NCBI GenBank assembly: GCA_964368875.1
Contig: CAYJDG010000005.1
Location: 1-64,000, forward strand
Source of the DNA: CAYJDG01 sp964368875
Lineage (GTDB): Bacteria; Pseudomonadota; Alphaproteobacteria; Micavibrionales; Micavibrionaceae
Reading direction: 5' to 3'
DNA: 64,000 nucleotides
Made by a program: the position numbers and the translations under genes. This document shows, piece by piece, positions 25,561-34,614 of the stretch (position 1 is the stretch's first letter; every line of letters begins with the position of its first letter). The notes below the pieces were generated by a model that was not told the DNA's origin, did no database searches, and saw only the letters and a list, made by a program, of their open reading frames with translations.

Positions 25561-26865
25561 TTACGGATTCATCGGCGACCAGGTTGGGTCCGAGGCGTCG
25601 CCCGAGGTTTTGAGCTGGCGCTCATTGTAACCGGTCAGGTCGATGCTGTAGACGCGGGAGGAGCGACCACCGCTGCGATCTTCCTTGAAGTATGCCAGCA
25701 CGCGGCCATTCGGGGCCCAGGTTGCGCCTTCGACGTGATACGAGTTGGTGATCAGGCGCTCGCCCGTCCCATCCGGTTTCATCACGCCGATATAGAAGAT
25801 GCCCTTGCTCATTTTGGTGAAGGCGATCAGGTCACCGCGTGGCGACCAGACCGGGCCGGCATAGCGGCCATCGCCAAATGAAATGCGGCGGGCTGCGCCA
25901 CCATTGGCATCCATGACGTACATCTGCTGGGTGCCGCCACGGTCAGATTCAAACACGATGCTTTTACCGTCAGGAGAATACGACGGGGACGTGTTGATCG
26001 ACGACGTGTCGGTCAGGCGGCGGCTCTGGCGGCTGCGCAGGTCCATCACATAGATGTCCGAGTTGCCGTTTTTCGAGAGCGAGAAAATCACCTTGCTGCC
26101 GTCCGGCGAGAAGCGCGGGGCAAAGGTCATGCCAGGGAAGTCGCCGAGAATTTCCTGACGGCCTGTTTCAAGGTCATACAGGTAAACGCGTGGCTTGTTA
26201 CCGACATAGGCAAGATAGGTGATCTGCTGCTGGCTCGGGCTGAAGCGTGGTGTCAGCACGAGGTTGCGGCCATCGGTGAGGAAGCGGTTATTGGCACCGT
26301 CCTGATCCATGATCGCAAGGCGTTTAACTCGGGCGGTCGGTGGACCGGACTCGCCAACATAAACGATGCGGCTGTCGAAGTACCCGGCCTCACCCGTCAG
26401 GCGTTTGTAAATGTCATCAGCGATGATGTGCGCGATGCGGCGCCAGTTCTGCGGCGTCGTCATATATGCCATGCCCGTCATCTGGGTCTGGGCGAAGACA
26501 TCGAAGAGGCGGTATTCAACCCGGGTGCGGCCATCGGCGGCGCGGGTGATTTTTCCGGTGACGAGGGCCTGTGCGTTAATCGCTTTCCATTCCGGGAAGC
26601 GAATTTGCTGTTGCATCGAGGCGGTGTCCTGAATGAACGCACGCGGATCGATGGCGCGGAACAATCCGGTGCTGGCAAGGTCAGCGGTGATAACTTGCGG
26701 AATGTCGGTCGCAAACTGTACACCGCCCGCGTCAGCTGCAACGAAACTTGTGACCGCTATCGGGATTGGGTCCATCGTCCCTTTGGTAACGTCGACCCGA
26801 AGCTCGGCATGTGCCGCAGCCGGGACCAGAACAAGAGCGAGAAAGAGTGCGAGAAAACGAGTCAT
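25561..26865 (-). CDS. tolB: Tol-Pal system protein TolB
   Basis: Periplasmic beta-propeller of the Tol-Pal system, which pulls the outer membrane inward at division. The 434-residue protein has a signal peptide (MTRFLALFLALVLVPAAAHA), an N-terminal TolB_N domain and repeated PD40-type blades such as FSPDGSKVIFSLSKNGNSDI and SYSPDGKSIVFESDRGG. Its ATG overlaps the tolA stop. A terminator follows directly, and pal, usually next, is not there. Confidence 0.96.
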   Translation of the reverse strand: MTRFLALFLALVLVPAAAHAELRVDVTKGTMDPIPIAVTSFVAADAGGVQFATDIPQVITADLASTGLFRAIDPRAFIQDTASMQQQIRFPEWKAINAQALVTGKITRAADGRTRVEYRLFDVFAQTQMTGMAYMTTPQNWRRIAHIIADDIYKRLTGEAGYFDSRIVYVGESGPPTARVKRLAIMDQDGANNRFLTDGRNLVLTPRFSPSQQQITYLAYVGNKPRVYLYDLETGRQEILGDFPGMTFAPRFSPDGSKVIFSLSKNGNSDIYVMDLRSRQSRRLTDTSSINTSPSYSPDGKSIVFESDRGGTQQMYVMDANGGAARRISFGDGRYAGPVWSPRGDLIAFTKMSKGIFYIGVMKPDGTGERLITNSYHVEGATWAPNGRVLAYFKEDRSGGRSSRVYSIDLTGYNERQLKTSGDASDPTWSPMNP

Positions 26866-27779
26866 CAGAACATATCCTTTGGATCAAAGACGATTACCAT
26901 GGTTTGCCCACTATACTTGCCCGGGGGGAGATTTAAAGGGGTACAGCGAGGATTTCTTAAGGCCCGCATCGCAGAATCCGCAGCGGCGCGGTAGAATGTG
27001 TTGGAATTATACCGAGACATATCAAGAATTTGGGCATTGCCCGCTGAATTGTCAGGATTAATCGTAATGCGTACCTCAACCCTCAGGTCTTCGGCATTGG
27101 CGCTTCCGGCCAAAACACTCCAGCATCCAGCAAGTTGCGACCTTAGGGCGTCGATCTCAGACATGCTGAGGACGTCAGAGAAACGACTGACATTCGGACT
27201 TGGTTCCGGTGAAGTCAGTTTTGTATTCTCATTCGGCGGCGTATCCGGTTGCGGCGGGTCTTCAGCAGGCGCAAGCGTATTTAAAAGCTTGTCCATTTCA
27301 GACTGGGTGTCGTCTTTTTTATCGAGTGGCTTAGGAGGCTTTTTGACCGGAGGTTTCTTAACCGGAGGCTTCTTCTCAACCTTTTTCTCAGGCTGCTTTT
27401 TCAGAATTTTTTCGGCAATTTCCTCAGGCGTCTTGTCCGGCTCTTTCGGCGCGGGTTTCAAAACGTCTTCCTCCGGCGGTGGTGGCTGGGCCGGAGGCGT
27501 TGGCTTTTTCGGCTCTTCCTTCTTCGGCGGCGGCTCGTCCGGTTTCTTTTCTTCTTTGGGCGGTGCTTTGACCGGCGGTTTGTTAGTCGTGGTCAGCTCG
27601 GAAATATTGCTGACGATCTCGACCGGCACCGATTCAATGATTTCATGATCCCTGACCAGATGCGGCAGACCAAAGATAGCCAGCAAAACCAGCACACTGT
27701 GGAACAGCACTGAATAAATCAGCGGTCTTTTCAGTCCGGGAGCTTTACCCGGCGGAGGACGTTGCGAAGAATTGACCAT
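26865..27779 (-). CDS. tolA: TolA-like cell envelope protein
   Basis: A 304-residue protein linking TolQR in the inner membrane to TolB/Pal. One N-terminal membrane helix (PLIYSVLFHSVLVLLAIFGL) is followed by ~120 residues of Pro/Lys/Glu repeats and a C-terminal TonB/TolA-type domain. That domain has VEVRITINPDNSAGNAQ and ends near SGQTMVIVFDPKDMF. The Pro/Lys-rich linker replaces the Ala/Lys helix of enteric TolA, as in many Alphaproteobacteria. Identity is supported by its place between tolR and tolB. Confidence 0.88.
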   Translation of the reverse strand: MVNSSQRPPPGKAPGLKRPLIYSVLFHSVLVLLAIFGLPHLVRDHEIIESVPVEIVSNISELTTTNKPPVKAPPKEEKKPDEPPPKKEEPKKPTPPAQPPPPEEDVLKPAPKEPDKTPEEIAEKILKKQPEKKVEKKPPVKKPPVKKPPKPLDKKDDTQSEMDKLLNTLAPAEDPPQPDTPPNENTKLTSPEPSPNVSRFSDVLSMSEIDALRSQLAGCWSVLAGSANAEDLRVEVRITINPDNSAGNAQILDMSRYNSNTFYRAAADSAMRALRNPRCTPLNLPPGKYSGQTMVIVFDPKDMF

Positions 27780-27803
27780 GACATCTATATAAAAGTTCTT
27801 GAA

Positions 27804-28256
27804 TTACTTAGTTCTGGCCGCCGGTTCGGAAATCAGCGCGACCTTGCGGTACCCACCATGATTAACGGCGCCCAGCACCTCCATCACCCGCCCATATGAC
27901 AATCCTTGATCGGCGCGGATGAAAATTCTGCGTTCCATGTCGTCGCCAGTGATTGCGGTCAGCTTGACCAGCAACTCTTCCCGCGTGACTTTGGTTTCGC
28001 CGATAAAAATATCGCCGTCTTTTTCGACCGTCACTTCGAGCGGCTTGTCGTCCTTGTCGGTGATCGCACTCGCTTCGGTTTTCGGCAGGTCGACCTGCAC
28101 CCCGGCATTCAGCAACGGCGCGGTCACCATAAACACGATGAGGAGAACCAGCATGACGTCGATAAACGGCGTGACGTTGATCTCCGACATCGGGCGATAG
28201 GCACGGCGCGACCCGTAACTGCCCCGTCCGCCTCCGGCTTGTGAACCCATTCCCAT
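27804..28256 (-). CDS. tolR: Biopolymer transport protein TolR
   Basis: A 150-residue ExbD/TolR protein. A single membrane helix carries the proton-path Asp (EINVTPFIDVMLVLLIVFMV), and the periplasmic domain contains FIRADQGLSYGRVMEVL. With TolQ it forms the proton-driven motor of the Tol system. It lies 3 nt after tolQ. ExbD proteins look similar, but the tolQ-R-A-B context settles the name. Confidence 0.93.
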   Translation of the reverse strand: MGMGSQAGGGRGSYGSRRAYRPMSEINVTPFIDVMLVLLIVFMVTAPLLNAGVQVDLPKTEASAITDKDDKPLEVTVEKDGDIFIGETKVTREELLVKLTAITGDDMERRIFIRADQGLSYGRVMEVLGAVNHGGYRKVALISEPAARTK

Positions 28257-28259
28257 GAT

Positions 28260-29060
28260 CTAGGCGACTTTCTTGGAAGAGACGGCGGCGCTTTCCTGTC
28301 CATCGAGATGACGTGACATGATCGCGGCAAACTCCGTACAGAACCCGTGCAGACGGTCGGCGTAACGGCCGAGCGCGGTCGAGAACACGTTATACGACAC
28401 CATCGCCGGAATAGCGGCGACGAGGCCGATGGCGGTAGCGAACAATGCTTCGGCAATACCGGGGGCAACGACCGCAAGAGACGTGTTGTTCATCGTCGCA
28501 ATCGCCGTGAACGAATTCATGATCCCCCAGACGGTGCCGAACAGGCCGATGAATGTGGCGGTCGATCCGGTTGTCGCAAGGAAGGTCATGCCGCGCTCGA
28601 GGCTCTCCATCTCACGGATGATGGCGAGGTTCATCGAACGCTCGACGCGTTGTTTCAGGCTGGCCTGCAGGCTTTCACTTGCTGGAATACCCGGCGCAAT
28701 CCCGGCTTGCCATTCTTCCATCCCGGCGGTGAAAGTTGCAAGGAGCGGATCCGGCGGCGATTTTTTGACGCGCTGGAAAAGTTTATCGAGCGCTTCGCCT
28801 GACCAGAACGCATCTTCGAAACGGTCGGCGCGGCGGTTGAGTTTTTTGAGCGTGATCCGCTTGGACAGGATGATCGTCCAGCACCACACCGACATGAACA
28901 GCAGAATGCACATGACCAGCTTGACGATGATGTCCGCCGACATAAACAGGTTGATGATCGACAGATCGTGGCTCATCGGGGCCACGGCACCGGCCACGGT
29001 ATCGGTCATGGCGGCGGCATCGACGGGGGTGGTGGCAGTTTCAGGGCGGAGCGAGGACAT
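28260..29060 (-). CDS. tolQ: Tol-Pal motor protein TolQ
   Basis: A 266-residue MotA/TolQ/ExbB protein with three membrane helices. The first is IIVKLVMCILLFMSVWCWTI; the family blocks are ATTGSTATFIGLFGTVWG and ATAIGLVAAIPAMVSYN. A cytoplasmic loop of ~100 residues separates helices 1 and 2. It follows ybgC by 9 nt. Confidence 0.94.
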   Translation of the reverse strand: MSSLRPETATTPVDAAAMTDTVAGAVAPMSHDLSIINLFMSADIIVKLVMCILLFMSVWCWTIILSKRITLKKLNRRADRFEDAFWSGEALDKLFQRVKKSPPDPLLATFTAGMEEWQAGIAPGIPASESLQASLKQRVERSMNLAIIREMESLERGMTFLATTGSTATFIGLFGTVWGIMNSFTAIATMNNTSLAVVAPGIAEALFATAIGLVAAIPAMVSYNVFSTALGRYADRLHGFCTEFAAIMSRHLDGQESAAVSSKKVA

Positions 29061-29069
29061 AGCAAATTC

Positions 29070-29468
29070 CTAAATATGGTTTTCAAAAGCAGTCTTGAGC
29101 GCAGCAGGCAGAGCGACCGGCTTGCCATCGGTATTCACACACACCAGAAGCACAGTCATGCTGAAGAGGTGATCGTCGCCCCGCATGATGTCCTGCTTCA
29201 TAAAAAAGCTGGTATTTTTCAGGCTCTGGAGTGTGGTTTTAACGGTGAGAAGGTCGTCGAGCCGCGCGGGCTTAAGATAGTCGGCTTCCACCCGCCTGAC
29301 AACAAATAATACGCTTTCTTCGGCCATCAAGGTCGAGTTGAGAAAGCCCAACTGGCGCAGGTATTCGGTGCGTCCCCGCTCACAGAATTTGAGATGATTC
29401 GGGTAGTACATGACACCCCCGGCATCGGTGTCCTCATAATAGACCCGGCAATCGAGGCTAAGCGTCAT
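29070..29468 (-). CDS. ybgC: Acyl-CoA thioesterase YbgC
   Basis: A 132-residue hot-dog-fold thioesterase. The catalytic Asp is in VYYEDTDAGGVMYYPNH, a signature of the Tol-associated YbgC family. It acts on short-chain or acyl-ACP/CoA thioesters and is linked to phospholipid synthesis enzymes in E. coli. It starts inside the end of ruvB (11-nt overlap) and precedes tolQ, the usual arrangement. Confidence 0.93.
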   Translation of the reverse strand: MTLSLDCRVYYEDTDAGGVMYYPNHLKFCERGRTEYLRQLGFLNSTLMAEESVLFVVRRVEADYLKPARLDDLLTVKTTLQSLKNTSFFMKQDIMRGDDHLFSMTVLLVCVNTDGKPVALPAALKTAFENHI

Positions 29469-30510
29469 CAGCGGTCTGCAGCCAGTCGAACTGATCTGTC
29501 CCTGCTTTCGGTGTCAGGCCGAGGTACTTATAACCCGCCGTTGAGAGCATCCGCCCGCGCGGTGTCCGGTGGACAAGGCCTTGCTGCAGCAGATATGGCT
29601 CCACGACATCCTCGATCACATCACGTTGTTCGGCGAGGATCGCGGCCAGAGTTTCAATCCCGACCGGGCCGCCGCCATATTTAACGGCGATACAATCAAG
29701 ATATCTGCGATCCATGCTGTCGAGCCCGTTGGCATCGACATCGAGACGCTTCAGAGCGGCATCCGCGGCCTTCGCATCAATCTTTTCCGATCCCGCGACA
29801 TGCGCGAAATCGCGCACACGCCGGGCCAAGCGCCCTGCTAGCCGTGGCGTGCCGCGTGAACGTTTGGCAATTTCCTGCGCGCCGTCTTCGGTTATCTGAA
29901 TTTTCATCAGGCCCGCGATCCGCTTCACGATCAGCGTCAGTTCCATGTCGTTGTAAAATTCCAGCCGCATCGGAATGCCGAAGCGGTCGCGCAGCGGATT
30001 GGTCAGGAGGCCCGAGCGTGTCGTCGCGCCAATCAGCGTAAACGGCGGCAAATCGATCTGTACCGACCGCGCCGCAGGCCCTTCGCCAATGATCAAATCG
30101 AGCTTGCGGTCTTCCATCGCCGGATAAAGAATTTCTTCGACCGCCGGGTTCAGGCGGTGAATTTCATCGATAAACAATACATCAAACGGCTGTAAATTGG
30201 TCAGCAAGGCCGCCAGATCCCCTGCCCGCGCAATCACCGGACCGGACGTTGCCCGAAAGCCCACGCCCAGTTCGCGTGCAACGATTTGCGCCAGTGTCGT
30301 CTTGCCAAGTCCTGGAGGGCCAAAGAAAAGAACATGATCGAGCGCATCCTGCCGCGATTTCGCCGCCTTGACGAACACGCGCAGATTTTCCCGCAAGCCA
30401 TGCTGTCCGACGAAATCTTCGAGCGTTTGCGGACGCAGAGCTTGCTCGTCGCGGCCTTCTTCATCGAGCCGCTGCGGGGTCAGATCGTTATTTTTTGCAA
30501 CGTTCGCCAT
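29458..30510 (-). CDS. ruvB: Holliday junction helicase RuvB
   Basis: Hexameric AAA+ motor that drives branch migration. The 350-residue protein has Walker A FGPPGLGKTT (63-72), Walker B LFIDEIHRLN and the RuvB-specific IGATTRSGLLTNPLRDRFG with sensor and arginine-finger residues. The C-terminal winged-helix domain contains TPRGRMLSTAGYKYLG. Its start overlaps the ruvA stop. Confidence 0.97.
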   Translation of the reverse strand: MANVAKNNDLTPQRLDEEGRDEQALRPQTLEDFVGQHGLRENLRVFVKAAKSRQDALDHVLFFGPPGLGKTTLAQIVARELGVGFRATSGPVIARAGDLAALLTNLQPFDVLFIDEIHRLNPAVEEILYPAMEDRKLDLIIGEGPAARSVQIDLPPFTLIGATTRSGLLTNPLRDRFGIPMRLEFYNDMELTLIVKRIAGLMKIQITEDGAQEIAKRSRGTPRLAGRLARRVRDFAHVAGSEKIDAKAADAALKRLDVDANGLDSMDRRYLDCIAVKYGGGPVGIETLAAILAEQRDVIEDVVEPYLLQQGLVHRTPRGRMLSTAGYKYLGLTPKAGTDQFDWLQTADDA

Positions 30511-31160
30511 CAGGAGGCCAGTTCTTTCAACGCAAGTTTGATCAGTTCATCGAGCTTCGGATTGTCATTCGATTTTTGCTTCACAGTAATCACCGCCGAA
30601 AAGGCCTCGCTCCGTCCGTACCCAAGATTGGTCAGGACAGATACGGCGTCCTGATCGATATTCAGTTCGACGGGGGCAGCGGGTAAATCCTTGGCAGATT
30701 TTTTCGCTTTTCCGGCTGTGGCCAACGGCGTGACCACGGACGTGCCATCCATGGCCATGTTCTGGGCTTTATCTTTCAGCTCGGTGACGATCCGTTGGGC
30801 CAGTTTCGGACCCACGCCATCGGCTTGGCGGAGGGCATTCGCATCACCGGAAATTATGGCAATCGGCAGACGTTCCGGGCCGCAAACTGACAGTATAGCC
30901 AGCCCTGATTTTGCCCCGACGCCCTGCACCGAGGTCAGCAGCTTGAACCAGGCCTGTTCGGCGAGTGAGGAAAACCCGTACAAATGGATATGATCTTCAC
31001 GCACATGGGTCTCGATCAGTAGAGAAACAGGGTCTCCCCTCTCGCCAATCAGACCAAGAGTTTTTGCTGATGTCAGAACATGATAGCCCACTCCGTTCAC
31101 ATCTAGGATGAGGCTATCCTGAAACAAGGTATCAATGGTTCCGGTGAGTTTGGCAAACAC
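30510..31160 (-). CDS. ruvA: Holliday junction protein RuvA
   Basis: Binds the four-way junction and loads RuvB. The 216-residue protein starts with GTG at 31160. It has the OB-fold N-terminus (MFAKLTGTIDTL), helix-hairpin-helix segments (LLTSVQGVGAKSGLAIL and ADGVGPKLAQRIVTELKDK) and a C-terminal RuvB-binding domain (VLTNLGYGRSEAFSAV). It lies 3 nt after ruvC. Confidence 0.95.
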   Translation of the reverse strand: MFAKLTGTIDTLFQDSLILDVNGVGYHVLTSAKTLGLIGERGDPVSLLIETHVREDHIHLYGFSSLAEQAWFKLLTSVQGVGAKSGLAILSVCGPERLPIAIISGDANALRQADGVGPKLAQRIVTELKDKAQNMAMDGTSVVTPLATAGKAKKSAKDLPAAPVELNIDQDAVSVLTNLGYGRSEAFSAVITVKQKSNDNPKLDELIKLALKELAS

Positions 31161-31163
31161 GGT

Positions 31164-31667
31164 TTATCGACCTTTAAGAGCTGCGTGAATCATATGCTGT
31201 GATTGTGCATGATGGGCATGGCAGATAGCAACAGCCAAGGCATCCGCGGCATCCGCGCCAAGCTCGCCGCATCCCGGCAAAAGCATCTTGATCATCATCC
31301 CGACCTGATCCTTCGCCGCATGGCCAGACCCGACCACGGACTTTTTAACGAGGTTGGTGGCGTATTCGGCAACCGGAATTCCGTAGCGTGCAGGCACGAG
31401 CATGGCGACACCCCGCGCCTGCCCGAGCTTCAGGGAGGACGCGGCGTTCATGTTCACAAAGGTCTCCTCGATCGCTGCCGTTTCCGGCTGCCATTGATTC
31501 AGAACGAGCGTCAGCTCTTCGTCGATTTTCAGGAGGCGCTCCGCCATCGGTGTGGCAGGCTTGGTTTTAACGATCCCCGCCGCGATAAAGCTTAGGCGCG
31601 ATCCTTCGGACTCGATGATCCCCCAGCCTGTATTCTCAAGTCCGGGGTCGATACCGAGAACTCTCAT
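31164..31667 (-). CDS. ruvC: Holliday junction resolvase RuvC
   Basis: Cleaves Holliday junctions symmetrically. The 167-residue RNase H-fold nuclease has Asp7 (GIDPGLENTGWG), Glu67/68 (AAIEETFVN), and Asp139 and Asp142 (GADAADALAVAICHAH), i.e. the full catalytic set. It overlaps yebC by an ATGA and heads ruvCAB. Confidence 0.96.
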   Translation of the reverse strand: MRVLGIDPGLENTGWGIIESEGSRLSFIAAGIVKTKPATPMAERLLKIDEELTLVLNQWQPETAAIEETFVNMNAASSLKLGQARGVAMLVPARYGIPVAEYATNLVKKSVVGSGHAAKDQVGMMIKMLLPGCGELGADAADALAVAICHAHHAQSQHMIHAALKGR

Positions 31668-32419
31668 CCCGCCGCCGCCAGTTTGTTCATCAGCTCTTCA
31701 CTGACTTCAAAATTGGTGATGACGTTTTGCACGTCGTCGTTATCTTCCAGCATCTCAATCAGCTTGAAGACCGCAGTCGCAGCGTCTTCCTCCACGGGGG
31801 CCATCACGTTCGGCTTCCAGGTAAAACCTGATTTCTCAGCCTCTTTGAACTTCGCCTCAAGGGCCGCGCGCACAGTGCCCAGATCATCAATCGAACAAAT
31901 GATCTCATGATATTCATCCGTGCTTTCAACATTGTCCGCTCCGGCTTCGACGGCCGCTTCGAACATCGCATCCGCACTGGCTACGCTCGCTGGGTACATG
32001 ATCTGGCCGATATGATCGAACATGAACCCGACTGATCCGGTCTCGCCCATGTTGCCGCCATATTTGGTGAATACGGCGCGAACATCTCCGGCAGTACGGT
32101 TCTTGTTATCGGTCAGCGCCTCGACGATGATTGCGACACCGCCCGGTCCATAGCCTTCATAGCGAATTTCAAAATAATCCGCGGTCGACCCGGTCCCGGT
32201 ACCGGCTTCGATAGCTTTCTTGATCCGGTCATTCGGCATGTCGCCCGCGCGCGCTGCAATAATGGCGGTGCGCAGACGCGGGTTAAAATCTGGCTCACCA
32301 CCGCCGAGCTTGGCGGCCACTTGAATCTCACGACCCAGTTTGGTGAAGACTTTGGCGCGCTTGGCGTCAGCGCGGCCCTTCTTATGCATAATGTTTTTAA
32401 ACTGGGAATGGCCTGCCAT
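31664..32419 (-). CDS. yebC: YebC/PmpR family regulatory protein
   Basis: YebC-family protein of 251 residues. Members act as transcription regulators or help translation of difficult sequences. The start was set at ATG 32419 (MAGHSQFKNIMHKKGRADAK), with GGAG 6 nt upstream; the upstream in-frame ATG adds only four residues. Blocks YEGYGPGGVAIIVEALTDN and GSVGFMFD are typical. It precedes ruvC as in many Proteobacteria. Confidence 0.95.
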   Translation of the reverse strand: MAGHSQFKNIMHKKGRADAKRAKVFTKLGREIQVAAKLGGGEPDFNPRLRTAIIAARAGDMPNDRIKKAIEAGTGTGSTADYFEIRYEGYGPGGVAIIVEALTDNKNRTAGDVRAVFTKYGGNMGETGSVGFMFDHIGQIMYPASVASADAMFEAAVEAGADNVESTDEYHEIICSIDDLGTVRAALEAKFKEAEKSGFTWKPNVMAPVEEDAATAVFKLIEMLEDNDDVQNVITNFEVSEELMNKLAAAG

Positions 32420-32583
32420 AGGAATCTCCATGAAAATCGTGGTTTCGGGATACCATAAGGCCCCTATTTGTTCAAGGACAGTGCGTTTCTTATAACATTG
32501 TAAATCAATTTAGGCTGAAATAGATCGAAGCAGACTCAATGAATATTAGGGTTTGCGCATTTTATAGGGCCTATCCTGACGTC

Positions 32584-33222
32584 ATGACCTACTCCTTTAA
32601 TGATCTTAAAATCTTGGTCGTCGAAGATAACCAGCCGATGCTGGAAATCACCAAAGCGTTGCTTGCAACTTTTGGCGTTGGAAATGTTATGGGCGCCAAA
32701 GATGGCGATGCCGGGTTTGAAGCCTGCTGCGAATATAACCCAGACATCATCATCACTGACTGGATGATGAAGCCGATCGATGGCATTTCATTCGCCCGGC
32801 GTATCCGCAACGACTCCCGTAGCCCGAACCCGTTCGTTCCGATTATTCTCATGACTGGCTTCAGCGAAAAGCGCCGCGTCATTCAGGCCCGTGATGCGGG
32901 TATCACCGAATTTCTGGTCAAACCGTTTACTGCGCGCGACCTTTTCAAACGCATCAGCCAGATCATCGAACGCCCCCGCCAGTTCGTGCGCTCCGAAGAT
33001 TTCTTTGGCCCTGACCGCCGCCGTAAACTAACCGATGAATATGGCGGCCCGCTGCGTCGTGACACTGATACAGAACGCATCCGCCAACAAAAGGCGCGCA
33101 TGAAAAAAGCCTCTGTTGAGCTCGATGGGCTGCGTAAACAAGCTGGCCTCGCCAAAGGCGATGGCATCGACATTAAAAAACCGAAGTCACCTGACGATGA
33201 CTTCATGATTGATTTGGTTTAA
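32584..33222 (+). CDS. Single-receiver response regulator with Arg-rich tail
   Basis: A 212-residue CheY-like protein from the ATG at 32584. The acidic pocket is Glu14-Asp15, the phospho-acceptor is Asp59 (IIITDWMM), with switch Thr91 and Lys113 (FLVKPF). No DNA-binding output domain follows. Instead the tail has FFGPDRRRKLTDEYGGPLRR, a motif I associate with alphaproteobacterial stand-alone regulators, and a charged coiled-coil-like end. The next gene starts 3 nt later, so the two probably work together. No histidine kinase is nearby. Confidence 0.9.
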   Translation: MTYSFNDLKILVVEDNQPMLEITKALLATFGVGNVMGAKDGDAGFEACCEYNPDIIITDWMMKPIDGISFARRIRNDSRSPNPFVPIILMTGFSEKRRVIQARDAGITEFLVKPFTARDLFKRISQIIERPRQFVRSEDFFGPDRRRKLTDEYGGPLRRDTDTERIRQQKARMKKASVELDGLRKQAGLAKGDGIDIKKPKSPDDDFMIDLV

Positions 33223-33225
33223 TCC

Positions 33226-33792
33226 ATGAAAAAATCTGACGATCATCATTTCAGCCAGAAACCGCGCCGCAAGGCCGAATTTTTTAATCCGCCAAACCTG
33301 ATCAAGAAAAAAGTCGGCAGCGGCGGGCTGAACGAAGAAATTCTCAACAAGGCGCAGGCCATGCTTGAGAATAACACCGTCGATTTCCGTCCCCTTGGCG
33401 AAATGTATCTCGATGCGCTGACCAAAGCCGTCGAACAGGCCCGCACTCCGCCCAAGGGCATGGAAACCGAACATGTGATTGCCGCCATGCTCTATCCCGC
33501 GACCCAGCTCAAAGCGAATGGTGGCATGTTCCACTATCCATTGATCACCAATATCGCTGATAAGCTGATCCAGTTTCTGGAAGTGATCGCCAAAGCCGAT
33601 GCCGCGTCTCTGGAGATCATTCAGGCCTATCACACTACCATCCGCGCCGTTCTCCTCGGCCAGGTCAAAGGCGATGGCGGCATGCACGGGGCCGAACTGA
33701 TGCAAGCTCTGGTCAACGCCTGCTACCGTTACTTTGAAAAACATCCGCAGAACCGCGAAGAGCGGGCCAATTCCAGTAACGAAACATTTTAA
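33226..33792 (+). CDS. Unknown helical protein paired with the response regulator
   Basis: A 188-residue cytoplasmic protein, mostly helical, with a basic N-terminus (KPRRKAEFFNPPNLIKKKVG) and no signal or membrane segment. It lies 3 nt after the response regulator gene. The arrangement suggests a partner or target of the regulator, such as a phosphotransfer or adaptor protein. A possible HPt-like histidine lies in IQAYHTTIRAVL, but the HPt consensus is not convincing. Confidence 0.75.
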   Translation: MKKSDDHHFSQKPRRKAEFFNPPNLIKKKVGSGGLNEEILNKAQAMLENNTVDFRPLGEMYLDALTKAVEQARTPPKGMETEHVIAAMLYPATQLKANGGMFHYPLITNIADKLIQFLEVIAKADAASLEIIQAYHTTIRAVLLGQVKGDGGMHGAELMQALVNACYRYFEKHPQNREERANSSNETF

Positions 33793-33795
33793 AAT

Positions 33796-34539
33796 ATGAG
33801 GCCTGTTTTGAAGCGTGTGTTTAAAGCTCTGGCCCTGACAGTGGTCCTGATCCTATCTTCGTTTCCAGCTTTCGCGGACCTCGACAGGAAATATCACGTC
33901 AGCTTCGAGAACAAATGGCTACCGGACAAAGCGCTTCTTTCTTATGTAAGACTCGTCAATCCCGAATTGCTCCCCATCAAATTTGACGACAGGCTCATCG
34001 AGAGTATGTCCGAAAATCCTATTAGCGAATATTACAGCGTGCGCACAGGCCCAGTTAAAGTGACGCTGGGGACACAGGAAACTACTTTTAATTTCATTGC
34101 CAACAAGGTCTACACCATCCTCAGCTTTCCCCAACAAGGTGGCATAGTTATTCAAGAAGAAAATCAAAGCTTCGTTGATGCCACCGACGTCAAGGACTAC
34201 GAGAATAAAGTCAGAATAAGGTTATACGACCTGAGTATGTTCAGTGATTATTTTTTGAAAACGTGGGAAGGACAAATAGTTTTTTCGTCGGGCCAGACTG
34301 TCATGACCACAAAGGTCCCCGCCCTGTTTATAAAGGATATAATTGCCAAGCCTGGCCGACGTCTGACCTTGAATGTTCGATCCATGAAAATCGCTGATTT
34401 CCCTGACCTGAATCTTGAAGCCGGACAGACCTACACGATCATCATTGCGGGAACGATTCAACATCCCCAATTATATCTGGCAAATACTCCCAGTCTGTTT
34501 GAAAAAGGCATCTTGCAATGGGAGAGAAAGTCCTACTGA
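33796..34539 (+). CDS. Secreted beta-sandwich protein, AlgF-like
   Basis: A 247-residue exported protein (signal peptide ending SSFPAFA-DLD). Two similar halves are visible. The first has YVRLVNPELLPIKF then GPVKVTLGTQETTFNFIANKVYTIL; the second has VRIRLYDLS then GRRLTLNVRS and LEAGQTYTIIIAG. This repeat layout resembles AlgF, a periplasmic protein of alginate O-acetylation, and DUF4397 proteins. No alginate or O-acetyltransferase genes are visible, so the function is open. It follows the paired gene by 3 nt and appears slightly more AT-rich. Confidence 0.6.
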   Translation: MRPVLKRVFKALALTVVLILSSFPAFADLDRKYHVSFENKWLPDKALLSYVRLVNPELLPIKFDDRLIESMSENPISEYYSVRTGPVKVTLGTQETTFNFIANKVYTILSFPQQGGIVIQEENQSFVDATDVKDYENKVRIRLYDLSMFSDYFLKTWEGQIVFSSGQTVMTTKVPALFIKDIIAKPGRRLTLNVRSMKIADFPDLNLEAGQTYTIIIAGTIQHPQLYLANTPSLFEKGILQWERKSY

Positions 34540-34614
34540 AACCTATACCTTGTAGCGAATTTTCAGAGACATTTTCTCTTTTCAAGCGTTGGTAACCTAT
34601 AACAGGGGGCCAAT

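Noticed and set aside
32539..32583. Extended start of the response regulator
   Set aside because: The extra 15 residues precede the usual receiver start, and the internal ATG at 32584 fits the domain boundary.
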